From contig NC_049979.1 of assembly GCF_000003815.2 (NCBI RefSeq), forward strand, positions 28,330,249 to 28,394,248: DNA of 64,000 bases, written 5' to 3'. The DNA is from Branchiostoma floridae. Lineage: Eukaryota; Chordata; Leptocardii; Amphioxiformes; Branchiostomatidae. Numbering within the stretch: position 1 is the first letter of the stretch; every line of letters begins with the position of its first letter. The notes beneath the pieces were generated by a model. It had not been told where the DNA came from. It was given only the letters and a program-made list of their open reading frames with translations, and ran no database searches. Below, one piece after another: positions 1-11,500 of this stretch. The position numbers were made by a program, and so were the translations under genes.

Positions 1-251
1 GAAAATTTAGCTGAGGTAAGATTCCTCGACATTAGAGACTGTTTACGCCACTTGTTGCATTCCAAGCAGACACCTCACCATACCACATGAGTCACGAGGT
101 ATTTCTAACCAAATGAGGAAGCGGCAACACAAAAGAAAACAAAGCAAAGCAAAACTACACGTGGTCACGCAATCAGCAGAATTAGTCTGGTTGGAGAACA
201 CACATGTAGCCACAATCCCTCGCGGTTTAGTTGCGTTAACATTTTCTAGAC

Positions 252-361
252 ATGGCCATGAGAGGCTGGGTGTTTGTCCTGTTCGTCATTCCTAGCCAAG
301 TCACTTCGCCGTTCGGCACGGTCACTTCGCCATCCGAGCATGGTTGCATGGACACTGAAGG
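252..361 (+). CDS. putative signal-peptide exon of the FReD gene
   Basis: Two in-frame ATGs (252 and 258) open a peptide starting MAMRGWVFVLFVIPSQ: a basic residue, a hydrophobic core WVFVLFVI and small residues after it, as in a signal peptide. The exon would end before GTGAGT at 362 in phase 2. That fits the acceptor CCAG ending at 3314. The link to the FReD exons is inferred from phase and order only. Confidence 0.45.
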
Positions 362-3300
362 GTGAGTTATATTTTGAGTTGATGCCACATTGATTTGGTT
401 GTATGGATGAAATCCTCGAGCATTGTTTTTTGCCTTTTCTCAGAAAAAATGTGGCCACATGTGACTCAATGGCATCCCTGGTCAATCAGAATTTTATGCT
501 TGCCAGAGGATATTTGCTCCCAAGGATAAGTGGGCACATGGTCAGGGCATGGGACCACAGCGCCCTTGTTACCCTGGCCTCTTGAACAAGAATGGTAGTA
601 AAACCTTATTGAAATGGCGACGATTGTCTAATGAGGTGAACATACATGTAAGAGAAACCAAGCCTGGGAAATAATTTACTGGATGTTTAGTATTGTGTTT
701 AGCAGCATTTTTGCTGGATATTTCTTTTCTTTTTGCCCTCACACATTAGTTTGGGGGTCTCCAGAGGATGCCACCCATAAATTGAAGTCAATGTGGCCTA
801 AGTACCTTTTTTGAACCAATCAATTTTCATATTTCAGCCATATCACTGGCATGGTGAAATATATTGTATTCGTAATGTTTCTTCTTTCTTTCTTCTCCTG
901 TCAAATCTTCAAAACACGTTATCTCCGTCGTTCCTGGACTGAATGATCTGAAATTTGGCACAAGGGTAGAGTGGGCAAATACCCCGACGCTTTTTTGTTC
1001 ATTTTTTTTATATCTGCCTCTAAAATGATTTTATTGTTGTTTCATTATAATTTTTTTACCAAAACGGAATATTTGGCCCCCTGTACCCTAGTATTACAAT
1101 TGAATTACCCGAAATTCGGTATAGATAGGCATTAGATAGTTGGTAAAATGACCCATGTAAAATTTTTGGCATCAACTACTTTAAAATGCTTAATTTCAGC
1201 ATTTTTTTCTGAGTGGAAATTGATTTTCTTTCGGTCTCCAACTGTGACCTTTCGGACGTTTACCCCAGAGCCCCACACCTGCGCGGCGTAGAGCCGGTAG
1301 CAAGAGTTTAGTTCAGTTAATGAGCCAGCCAATCAGCGAAGAGGAAGGCGAAGGCTAAGCAAAATTCATAAGCGGACCACACAATCCGATATATACATGG
1401 ATATTATGACAATACAGCGGCCGTATGTCACTCTGCGCCCGGGTTGAATCGTAGTTTGCGAGGATTTGGAGTTTGCAACAGGGTTATTTGGGTGGTAGCT
1501 ATGGTACGCATGCTTTGAACGTCTTTGTCAATGAGTTTAGGAACATTGCGCATGGCAATATAAATCATTTTCGTTAGATTTGACTTTGGCAGGGTCAGTT
1601 GAGACAATCGAGAAAATGTTACTTGGCGAGAAATAGCGGGAAAATTGAACAGTTTGTGTTTAGTTTTGATACGTAAGTTTGACAGTGGCGAGAATGATTA
1701 TTATCTCATCAATATTTCTCTTCAGAATTGTTTGAACTGTAAATGTAAATAATTGGCTTACCTGTGCAATGTTTATATGAATAAAGATCAGTGGGTACTG
1801 AAATAAATTGTAACGTGTAACTTGTAAAATGTGTAACGTATTGCCCATAGTCAATAGATCAGCATTTTCTCTATAGTGGCCACCTGTCTTAAATAGTGGC
1901 CACATTTCTCTCACTGGACTGGAAAAAAGCGCTTTATTTTCTTCCGAGAAAATATAGGTATTTCTAGTCTTGTTGTTGTTTGAAATAAACTTTCAACATT
2001 CAAATTGTAAGTAATTTTAAACTGCCAGAGTTTCAGCCCAATAAAACACTCTCACGGTGCCAGGGTATGAACAGACTGACCTCCGAAAAGAAGTTAACCC
2101 TCGAACAATGTTGACAATCTTGTCTTCCGGGTCTCGCACGCTACGCGCAGGAAGTTGTTACACTAAGACAAGATTAGGCCCGATGGCTGATTGCATGCAA
2201 AATAAAACAGTTTAACAGTGGCATACAGAATCATATATTTAACAAAGAAGGAAAATGAAATATATACATAAAGCCAAATCAAGTTAAGTTGTTGGTCCTG
2301 GGATTTTTCAGAAAAAAAAATGAAGCGACAGGGGGGGGGGGGTAAAATTATTTTCAAAATTCAAGACGTCTCCGTCTCCAGTAATGGGCATACAAAACAA
2401 GAGGAAGATTTAAGTTTTCAGCTTTAAGAAAACAAAAACTACTACACAGTACATGCACCCTCTCGATAATTATTAAAACGTATGCCCTACGTGAATAAAA
2501 AAGTTCACTGCAATAATAAATGTACCCACATCACCACAAGGAGCTTATAGCGGTACTTACACCTAGTTATCGTACTGGAAATTGTTCAATGGCTTCAATG
2601 TCACGATGAACATTTTCTGAATGGAAGGTATGGTGATTTTTGTCACTTTCGGAAAAATAGGAGCTGGCGCTATTTTTCAGATATGCATAGGAGCTCCAGT
2701 GTAAGAGTATACTCTTCCATATGGGTCCGGGTCATATTGGGCAAGCTCCGTTTTGACTTGGAATCAATTCATAATATTACTTCACTTTTGGGGATGACTT
2801 ATTGGTAAAATGTTGCATTTTTGGGCAGGGGTGATATGGAACAGTCGAATGCTGTGTGGGAAGGGTATGGCTGAAATATGCTGTATTTGCTCTTTTCTAG
2901 TATCCATTAAGTTTTGAAATCGTTGCAACACTCTCTGTCATTTGTCGATACACACGTATATCTATTGTTACTGTTTTCACTGTACACCTTGAGCATAATA
3001 TACAAGGCACGCCCGTAGTATGGGGCCTCCTTCGCGACCTTCTCGGGCGTTGGCGTATTTTGTTGTGTGAGGGATATATATTCGCAATTTTCATCACACT
3101 GCGGCAAGTTTTTTTATGCCAAGAAGGTCGTATTAATCTAGCGGTCAAACAAAAGCGAATCTGCACACACACACTGGTCCACGTCAACCGTTAGTAAAAA
3201 GGCCGCGAAGGAGGCAACATGAGATATATTGTGTATGAAAACATGTAACTGTGTTTAGTAAGTGGAGATGAGTAAAACTATTTTTGGTCCTCCTTGATCC

Positions 3301-4467
3301 TGATCAACGACCAGTCTGCTCATCTACAAATTTAAAGACGTCCTGACTAGTCACTGGAGTCTACCTAACCTGGCGGCCATGGAGTGTCTTCAGCTATCTA
3401 TGGACCGGCAGAAGAATTCTCTCTCGAAACTGAGTGCCCTACTGGACAGCATAGAAAGCGTAAAAGGTACAGACTGAACATAGTCCATGCAAATCAGGGC
3501 TTCATTGTCAAAGATCTGGAATATATTTTGATATGAAAGGTTGTAATGGGCGCTTGTCTTTTACGTCTGGTGTTTTGCAACTTCTTTCTATTAGCATAAA
3601 TTCGTTGCCTGTACTACGGAATTCAAACTATATCTATAAGACTTTGCTATGATAGAAAATGTCACTGGCAAAAGTGTGCCTGGTTGATTGTTGACAAAAA
3701 CATTTTTGGCGACGCCTCAGGGGCGAGCAAAATGGTATATTATTGTGTTGATCTGTTCCTTCTTACTGTGAACTGTAGATTGTGGAGAAATCTACCGAAA
3801 CACCAAAGGCCGCATGGTTTCTGGAATCTACACTATCTACCCGCGTGCGCCAGACGGCGAGGACAAGAGCGCCCCTCTCCGTGTGTTCTGCCGTGTGAAG
3901 GCCGGCCGAGCCTGGACCGTCATCCAGCGGCGACAGGACGGGTCTGTGGACTTCTACAACCGGACATGGGAGGACTACCGCCGGGGGTTCGGCAATCTGA
4001 CGGGAGAGTTCTGGCTCGGGAACGACAACATCCATAAACTCACAAACCAGGGCAGGTACAAATTGTACATGGACCTTGAAGATTTCAATGCGATTTGGGA
4101 GTATTCAGATCATGCCTGTTTCCGTGTGGAAAATGAACAAGCAAGGTATAAGTTACACGTGGGTCCACATAATGGAACTGCATACCACTCTCTGTGTTAT
4201 CAAAGAGGGCGGGAATTTGAACAAAAACGATGTGACCAGGATCGTCCTGGGATCTCTTGTTACCTATACAAACCGGGAGGGTTTTGGATGCGTAGATGTG
4301 ATGCCCTGAACCCAAATAGTTTCTATTATAAGAAGGCTGAGGATTGCCCCAAATACTCTAGGAATAAGAAACCTGGGATGGATGGGACCAAGTTTATTGA
4401 GATGATGATATCTGAGTCTGACAACACAACCTCCAGTAAACAAAAGTATGATGAATATTGCAAATGA
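252..4467 (+). CDS. secreted fibrinogen C-terminal domain (FReD) protein, three-exon gene model
   Basis: Model: exons 252-361, 3315-3466 and 3779-4467, joined at phases 2 and 1, giving one open frame of 317 codons including the stop. The predicted protein has a signal peptide, a short helical linker and a C-terminal FReD, the layout of ficolins, tenascin-like lectins and angiopoietin-like proteins. These are extracellular oligomeric proteins that bind glycans or receptors. The FReD exon is certain from sequence. The two upstream exons rest on splice consensus, phase fit and composition, and extra exons could lie in the 2.95-kb intron. AATAAA at 5163-5168 is a possible polyadenylation signal. 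The ligand cannot be told from sequence, and no specific orthologue is recognised. Confidence 0.7.
362..3314 (+). other. intron 1 of the FReD gene model; repeat remnants only
   Basis: No convincing coding sequence. Around 735-805 is a dispersed repeat piece (GTCTCCAGAGGATG then GTGGCC) also seen at 18,095-18,160. Around 895-1000 is a sequence resembling the 3' part of a retroposon (ATCTCCGTCGTTCCTGGAC...GAAATTTGGC). At 1870-1910 there are two GTGGCCAC-type motifs related to the repeat at 5916-6380. A poly-G tract is at 2330-2342. Confidence 0.5.
3315..3466 (+). CDS. putative linker/coiled-coil exon of the FReD gene
   Basis: Bounded by a pyrimidine-rich acceptor ending CCAG at 3314 and a donor GTACAG at 3467. 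It enters in phase 2 and leaves in phase 1, exactly as the flanking exons need. The encoded segment contains SLSKLSALLDSIESVK, with leucines spaced as in a short amphipathic helix, as expected for an oligomerisation stalk in front of a FReD. An ATG at 3379 sits in a strong GCCATGG context and could be an alternative start. Confidence 0.5.
3779..4467 (+). CDS. fibrinogen C-terminal domain exon
   Basis: A single exon carries the whole FReD, about 229 residues including the split first codon. It opens with DCGEIYRNTKGRMVSGIYTI, the usual DC...IY...SG.YTIYP start. Then come a WTVIQRRQDGSVDFYNRTW block, EFWLGNDNIHKLT, a YMDLEDF strand, and GTKFIEMMI near the end. The normal calcium loop (D.D.D/N...C) is replaced by CDQDRPGISC, and the usual WW.. 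CH.. polymerisation-pocket region reads GGFWMRRCDALNPNS. There are more cysteines than the usual four (SLCYQ, KRCDQD, ISCYL, MRRCD, EDCPK). The acceptor ends AACTGTAG at 3778 and the stop is TGA at 4465-4467. Calcium binding is therefore doubtful, while the fold assignment is firm. Confidence 0.92.
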
Positions 4468-5915
4468 TGTAACAGAAATGACAAGCCTTGGTAAGTCATA
4501 CAAGAATGATAGCCCTAAGTAGTTTATTTACACAGAAATTATAACCCTTACCACACCGGTGGTTATTGAATTTCAAGGTGTGTGACAAAAAAAAAAATCA
4601 ACCAATCAGAATTACACCCAACATGGAGGAATGACAATTACCACAGTACAGTAGAGAGGATTCTGACAAGATTTGATATGCCAAAATTGTAATGTTAAGA
4701 ATATTTTCTGATTCTTCTTGTGCATCAAAAAATGACAAATGTAAATCTTTAAATGAATTTTTCATAGATTCAACAAATAATTTTACAAGTAAAGTTTTAA
4801 AATGATATATGCGTTGCACATGAATTTGTTCGCTCCACTCACTAGGTGTATTTATTCAGTGGCTATACAATGTAGCAACCAGGTCCTATGACACCATTGA
4901 CACATAGGAGCGGGTCATTAAACCCTTTATTATTTCACGCAAAATAACCTACATAGTGGATATTAGATTTGAAATGTCTAGAGTCCAAGAGATATACGTA
5001 TATACGCAATATGCCTTACATTTTCTTTGTCAAGAAATGCAAAGACAAAATATTTCAGCATCAATTAGAGTTGCAAAGGGTGTCTATTGGTGCCTTGAAG
5101 TCATGTTTGTACTTAATGTTATATGTATCATATTGTATGTACCACTTTTACTAGTATGACAAAATAAATTCGTTTATAGCACTATCTGTGCCGCTATGGA
5201 GTTGTGATGTTAACAGGCAATGAAGCAAATGTATGAAACGTAGACAGCAAAGATAAACCTTATAAGAAGAACAATACAACAGGATATATGGAGTCCTAAC
5301 TAAAGGACACCAGTGTAAAAATACTTCTTCTGTGAATAGTTTCAAAGAAGTGACAAGGAAGAGGTGATGGACAAAGAGGACAAACAATAGACAGACTGTA
5401 GATTTTCTAAATATACATTTGATTTTGAAAAGTATTCAAGACAATACACTACTGTTTGCTTCATCATAAAATCTATTTTACTGATATTTCAAAATATGAA
5501 CATATATCTACTATAAAGACTTCTTTCTATAAAAAATGGATTTTGTACACAAAAACACACTACACTGCACAAGGAATGTAACAGTTATACAAGTAGTCCA
5601 ACAGCAAGACGTTACTGTTTACACGTCTTCTGCTGAATTAGAATTTTGGCACCATATTTCGTGTGTGTCTTTAGTGACTTCACATAATGTCTTAAAAGAT
5701 CGAACAGCCTTTTAAGATTGCTTAGATACAAAGATATTGGCATGTATGTGGCAAAAGGGAATAAAACATCTCCAGATATACAAATACGAAACTTTGAAGA
5801 AAGTCTACACATACAAGCAACTGATAACCAATCATTTCACATTTCTCACACAAAAATAACTCCAAAAGAGGTCTTGTAATTTCAGAACAGCACAAAGAAA
5901 TCTCCACACATTAAC

Positions 5916-6380
5916 TACAGTCAAACCTGCCTAAGCGACCACCTCTTCAAACCGACCATCTGGTCATTACAACCGCTTTTTTCTCGGTTCCCAAAATTTT
6001 CCGCATAGACGTAGGCATTAAGTGCCCTTTTCAATACGACCACCTGGCCAATGCGCCTGCAACCGCCCAAAATTAGGGCCAGACAGGACCAAATCCTTGC
6101 CCATAACGGCTGTGTCATTTTGAAGCTTGAGATGTCATCGATTTTCAATGATAACTACCATGATTTTGTGCCAAAATTGGCCAATTTGCGTCAAATTTTG
6201 ACTTCCATACGACGTTATGTTCAAAATAAAAGTGGCGGCGGATACGTGTGGGTGGAATCTTTGGGATCATTTATGCTATGCCGCAGGCTTGTTGTGACAT
6301 GATACTCTTCAAACCGGCCACCTGTTCAAAATGCCTTTGCCCGGTCCCCGACTGGTCGTCTTGAGCAGGTTTGATTGTAC
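5916..6380. mobile_element. fold-back MITE, family C (TACAGTCAAACCTGC ends)
   Basis: The left end reads TACAGTCAAACCTGCCTAAG and continues GCGACCACC. The right end is its inverted counterpart, CTTGAGCAGGTTTGATTGTA. No transposase is present inside; overlapping short frames on both strands are by-products of the inverted structure. Related copies lie at 22,788-23,307 and, truncated, at 13,040-13,123. Confidence 0.7.
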
Positions 6381-6463
6381 TAAACTTTTCACAGAGGGGT
6401 ACCAGATTTAAATATGCAATACAATGTGAGGTTTGAACTGATTGCAATGATTCTTAATTAACT

Positions 6464-6624
6464 TAATGCTGGTTCACCTTTATCCACAGGGTAACCTATA
6501 TCTGTTGTATCTAGAAATAGAATATTTAAGGGTACACATGTATGTAGTTGACAAACTGTGGTTTCAAACTGCATCTTTTAAATACAACTGATATAGGTTA
6601 CCCCACAGATGAAGTTGGTGTTAT
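6464..6624. mobile_element. degenerate MITE, family A (TTCACCTTTATCC ends)
   Basis: It contains GGTTCACCTTTATCCACAGG followed by GTAACCTATATCTGTTG on the left and CAACTGATATAGGTTACCCC on the right. These are diverged versions of the ends of the full copies at 50,161-50,379 and 60,607-60,825. It is shorter and more mutated than those. Confidence 0.65.
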
Positions 6625-7344
6625 AACTGCCATTATATTATATAAAACATCATACTATTGTCTAATTTGCAATGACAAAGATGAAGTAGCATTTTTTCTG
6701 ATCAAAAGCTATAAATAAAAATCTTGATCCTGAGACATTCTTGTCCTCAACTTCTTTCGACAATTCCTTATTAAGTCTCTGTTTTCTGTACAACTGCATT
6801 GATAGCAATTCATACATAATTTATACATAGATTTTATGCATAGAAGTATACTTCATGTGGTTCTGCTTGCTTGTCACTTATACATGTAAGAATATCTTTC
6901 ACCCTGCAGGCTAGACTAAAATGAGAGTGAACAGGTCTATCAAGAAATTGCTCACTAGTAATTTCCTTGGATTTCTATTTGGTTCACTTTCACAGAGAGA
7001 AATTCAATTTGAAATTCTGCAAATGTAGAAGTCAAAGCAATCGAAAGAGCAACCAAAGGCATAGCTGAACAATTGTGACAATCATTGTTGACAACAAATA
7101 TGCATCAGATTTATCAAAAATAGAGCTTCTACTTCCAATGTAAATATATACATTCTCTACTTAATCGAAGGTAAAAATATCCTAGGGAGATGCTCTAAGC
7201 TTAGAGAAAATCAGTGATCTACATATCCATTCATATGGCAAGTGCAGCAAATGGGATCATATCAAGATTTTGGAAGTATCTTTTTTTAGTGGGAAGCTGT
7301 TTCGTGTATAATACAAAACAACTTATAATTACCAGTCTGATATT

Positions 7345-9181
7345 TTACACCATTGTTGTCCTTTCATATTCCTGCCCATAGTTAATTTGATCCTCTCCAA
7401 GTTCCTTTTGTCGCTGTTTGTACTCTTGGAACTCCTGTTTCAGAGCAGCACACCGCGCGTCAACGTCGGAAAATCTCGATATCCTCCGATGTCTGCGAAT
7501 TTCCCGCGGGCCAGGCAGTTTCGTCTCGCTCGTTCGAGGCTTCTGTTTTGGAAGCGGGCTCCTGCCTTGAATGATGTATTTTTGTACTGCCTGGAGAATG
7601 TTTGAGGCCAGCGGCTCTGTTCTGTCCCACTCAAAGTGTTCGTCTGCATCAGTGGGGTGGGGGGTGGACCCTGAAGCAGGTGACTGTTCAGAACTAGTGA
7701 AATCAAACGGGCCGTCCTCTCCGCTAACGTTACCACTGCTGTCACCGCGGGATCCATGAGTGGTGGTGTGGGACGTGTTCTTACTCACAAACCCACTACT
7801 GAGGGAGTCATGGTCTGCGGAGGTATACCCTCCTTCGCTTGTCCTAAAACTGCTGCCTCGAGAGATACCGACCGTGGACGTTTTACTTCCCCGGCCACTA
7901 CTGACACTAGTAGAGCTGGCACGGCCTGGTGAAACCTCAAGGGTTGGCGGTTTCTTTTCTGTGAATATTTCGTTCACCAAGGTAGCATTGCTCCCCTTGT
8001 AGGACTTGTCTTCGCTCTCTTCTCCGGTGAGAGTTTGCTCGGATCCGAAGGTGAAGTCGGAGTGGTCCAGCTGTGACGTGCTGCTCTGCGGAGTGCTGTG
8101 GAAGACGCGGTGGAGATGCCGAGCGGACAACGTTTCGACCGGCGCACTGTGGCGGTTGTCTAAGAAATCTAGCTGCGAACTGTGAGCGAACCTATTGTCC
8201 TCTGGCACGTATGGATAAGACACTCGGAAGGCGGGTTCTCGGAAGGCTTGATGCCGTGGCGGCTTTGGCGGCCCAGCGGGGTAGACTTTGTGAGATTCTC
8301 TACTGGAGGTGCTACTGTGGCTCTGAGGTCTGGTGTTCAAATAGTGCTGCATGGGAACCCCCTCGAATGAAGTCCTGGAGGTACTCGAATATCTCCCCAG
8401 ACCATTGCCAGGGTACTTGGTACTACTAGCTGAGCTGGGGTATCTTTGCAGACTTTGACCCGGCAAGCTACGGTACCTCGCAGGTTGCGTGGTGTTAAAT
8501 AATTCGGGACTACTGTGAATGTCTGCTGAGACAACTTGTTGCGATCCTCTTGAATAAGGTGACAAATGTCTCGGCTGGACTTTTGAGGATGGCTTAGCAG
8601 AACTTCTCTTTGAAACAGGTTGAATCATAGCTCTTCTGACCTCTGAACTATGACCGCTCCCATAGCTGCCATCGCTGCTGGTTGGGGAGGGCGTGACCTC
8701 CTCTTGTTGGATTGGTCGGAATGTGTTTTGCATCCGCGGCACAGGACAGAACGAGCTATCCTTGGAAATATGGAACAGCCTGCCCGGCGGGACAAGCTGC
8801 GGCACCGGAAGGATGTCGTTCGTTTGGTACGGCGAATGTCGCCTTTCGTTTGTAAGACCCTTGTCTTGACCCAAGACAAAGCGACCGTCCGGGGCTCTAC
8901 TGATGGTTCCTATTGGTCGGGTAATCTCAACGTTGTATCTGAAGTTACGTGAAGACCTCAGCAACTTGTACATGCTTGGCGAGTCGTACTGTATGTTCAT
9001 GTTCTTATCCTGGGACGACATACTGGGCTTTTCTGAAGCAGACTTGCTCCTATAGGAGTCGGGTGGGGTTTGGGAGGTGTCCATGAAAAACCTGTTTTTG
9101 ATGTGCCCTCCAAAGCCATTGTTGAATCCGTTAGAATAATTGTTATGGTGTGGAGTCCATCTTGCTCTGTCTTGAGCCAAC
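7345..9181 (-). CDS. igsf9: IGSF9-like last exon: cytoplasmic tail with PDZ-binding C-terminus
   Basis: The acceptor CTTGCACAG abuts 9181; the exon enters in phase 2 and runs 612 codons to the stop at 7345. The tail is Ser/Thr/Pro-rich and disordered-looking. Conserved islands shared with vertebrate IGSF9 are APDGRFVLG early, HFEWDR late, and DARCAALKQEFQEYKQRQKE just before the end. PPKPPR is an SH3-ligand-like motif. The C-terminus ERTTMV fits a class I PDZ ligand (S/T-x-hydrophobic), as known for turtle-family proteins that bind synaptic scaffolds. An ATG at 9189 lies in the intron side and is not the start. Confidence 0.93.
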
Positions 9182-11419
9182 CTGTGCAAGGATTAAGAGT
9201 AATAGTAAGTTTACAGAACATTTTCTTCAGAGGCAAGGCATATTTGAGGCAGGGAACTTAACACTATCTTTGGAGGACAAATACTACCTTAATATCAGTT
9301 TAGGCTGCTAGGGGACCAAAATCTACACCACTTCTTCCTTATATCAAAAGCTATCTGCTACCAAAAAATCAAGGTCCATAGGATGTCCAGGATAAAAGAT
9401 ACAAAAAGGTCTGCTGCAGTTCCAGGGGGCATAAACATGACTTCCCCACCAAAACCCACATTCGAAAGTTATACTGACCTCAAATATTCAGAAACACAGA
9501 CACACACACACATATACACACACAGCAGGGAAACACACATAAAGACACGCTTAAGCTTTCATGGATGTAACTACATGTAGTACACAACTACCAGAGGCTA
9601 AAAATTCTGCATTACAACAACAATTTGTTAAAAACTTTAGAAGGCAAAGATGTTTATACTTACTTTGACAAGCTGATCAACTTCACATTTTCTGTAGAAA
9701 GATGAAATACAGGGTTAAAACAATACATAAAAAATGTAATTTTCTATGATCATCTTTCACTAGCGAAAATTAAGTGACAATTATATTGAAATGAAGACAC
9801 AATTAAAGTCCTCCCACTCACCCTGCCGTTGCTTCTTCCTTTTGACCTTTCTCTTGTTGATGACCTTGACAGCAAAGGAGCTGAGCAAGATAGCCAGGAG
9901 CAGAAAACCGAGGCCCCCAGCCACCCCTGCCAGGACAGGTGTGGAAACCCCTAACTGTCCTGCTATTCCCACTGGGGGTGTGTATACTGGGATGTCTGGG
10001 AGGGGAGGAGAGGAATAATCAATACAGCACAAAACAGTGTTTGACAATACAATGTACCTTGAATTTAGCAAGATGGCAGGTACATTTTGTATATGGAAAG
10101 CCCCATTAACTTTCGAGGTGACAATTCAAGAGCTTTAGTTATAGATATCAAAATATATCATATTACAAGAATGAAGCATGGCTTGCTAGGGTTTAGGATC
10201 ACAGACAAAAAAGGAGCTTGTATTTGCACAGAACATAATTACCGGAATTACAACTGTAGGACTTTCCCCCTTTTATAATTACATGTAACGCTAGTACTAC
10301 CGGTAGTAGTAAATGTACACACATTTCAAACTGGACCCAACCACCAAAATGTCTCCATAGACAGAGAAGCTTTTCCCTTGATGTTCCCAGTTTACATGTA
10401 GTTGGTGGACAATAGAATGGGATATTAGGGAATGAGTCATGTAATAATTTGTCAATAAGCCATTGTTCCAGGCTTGCATAGCTTGTGATCTTGCATGGCC
10501 TTCTTGCCTTGTATGACACCTAGTGTAAAGAAGAAAAGGAATTAAGATAAAAACAATATGACTCGGTAGGTACCTCCTGTGTAGACAGAAATGACTTCAC
10601 TGGGTTCGCTGAAGGTCACCTCCGAGAAGGCGAACACACGAAACTCGTACGTTGTTTGGCGATAAAGATCATCCACCACGAGTACAGTTGTGTTTTCTGC
10701 TCCAATGCTCTCCTGAAAAATCATACAGACAAAATGAAGTGACAGTTACAATATTTTTCTTTTACTTTCAGTGTCGTTTTCAATGAGAGCTGCCCATAGT
10801 TAGTGTAGCATGTGTAGACCAGTGGTTAGCGTCTTGCCTCTGAACCAAGAGCAGTGAGTTTAAATCCCAGCTGTTGCCACTTTCACTGTACTTGAAAAGG
10901 TCCTGGCAGTGTCCATTTTTACAAAGTTAACCCACACTGTGTGATCATGACCAACCCACTGTCCACAGCAACCAATTTTTTACGGTCTTTTGGATGTTTA
11001 CTGAATCCAGGTTTAAAATGTCTTATCTGTACATAAGGCGCTTATGTAGACACAAACAAAAGCCCTGCAGTACCTGTAAGATTCTCCAGGTGGTGCCCTC
11101 TTGCCTGTACTCCACAGCGTATGATACGACTTTACCCAGGGGAGGCTGGGGTGGTGCCAGCCAACTCAAGACAACTCCGTCTTCAGTAAGATTGGCTGTC
11201 AGTTCCTGGGGTGGGAGGGGCTTGTAGGGGTCTACATAGCCAGGCTCTGGGGTAAGAATTGTGTAGATATGGTTAGTGCACATTGAAGACATTAGGCTAA
11301 CAACACTTGAAAAAAATGAGGCAAACTGCTTTGCAACCCTACCAGTCACAAAGACAAGGCAGTGGGAATCAGACACAAACACACATCACACACATATTCA
11401 TACACATACACATACACAA

Positions 11420-11500
<81 letters not shown>

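Larger units (their letters stand above)
4468..7344. other. intergenic: 3' flanks of the convergent FReD and IGSF9-like genes
   Basis: No coding exon recognised. On the plus strand AATAAA lies at 5163. On the minus strand AATAAA (plus TTTATT) occurs near 4849 and 4926; either could end long 3' UTRs, but none is proven. The region holds two MITE copies, at 5916-6380 and 6464-6624. Confidence 0.5.

Noticed and set aside
3684-4037. Open frames in other phases and on the opposite strand over the FReD exon
   Set aside because: Shadows of the GC-rich FReD frame; the phase with the DC..IY..SGIYTIYP motif is the only one with family features.
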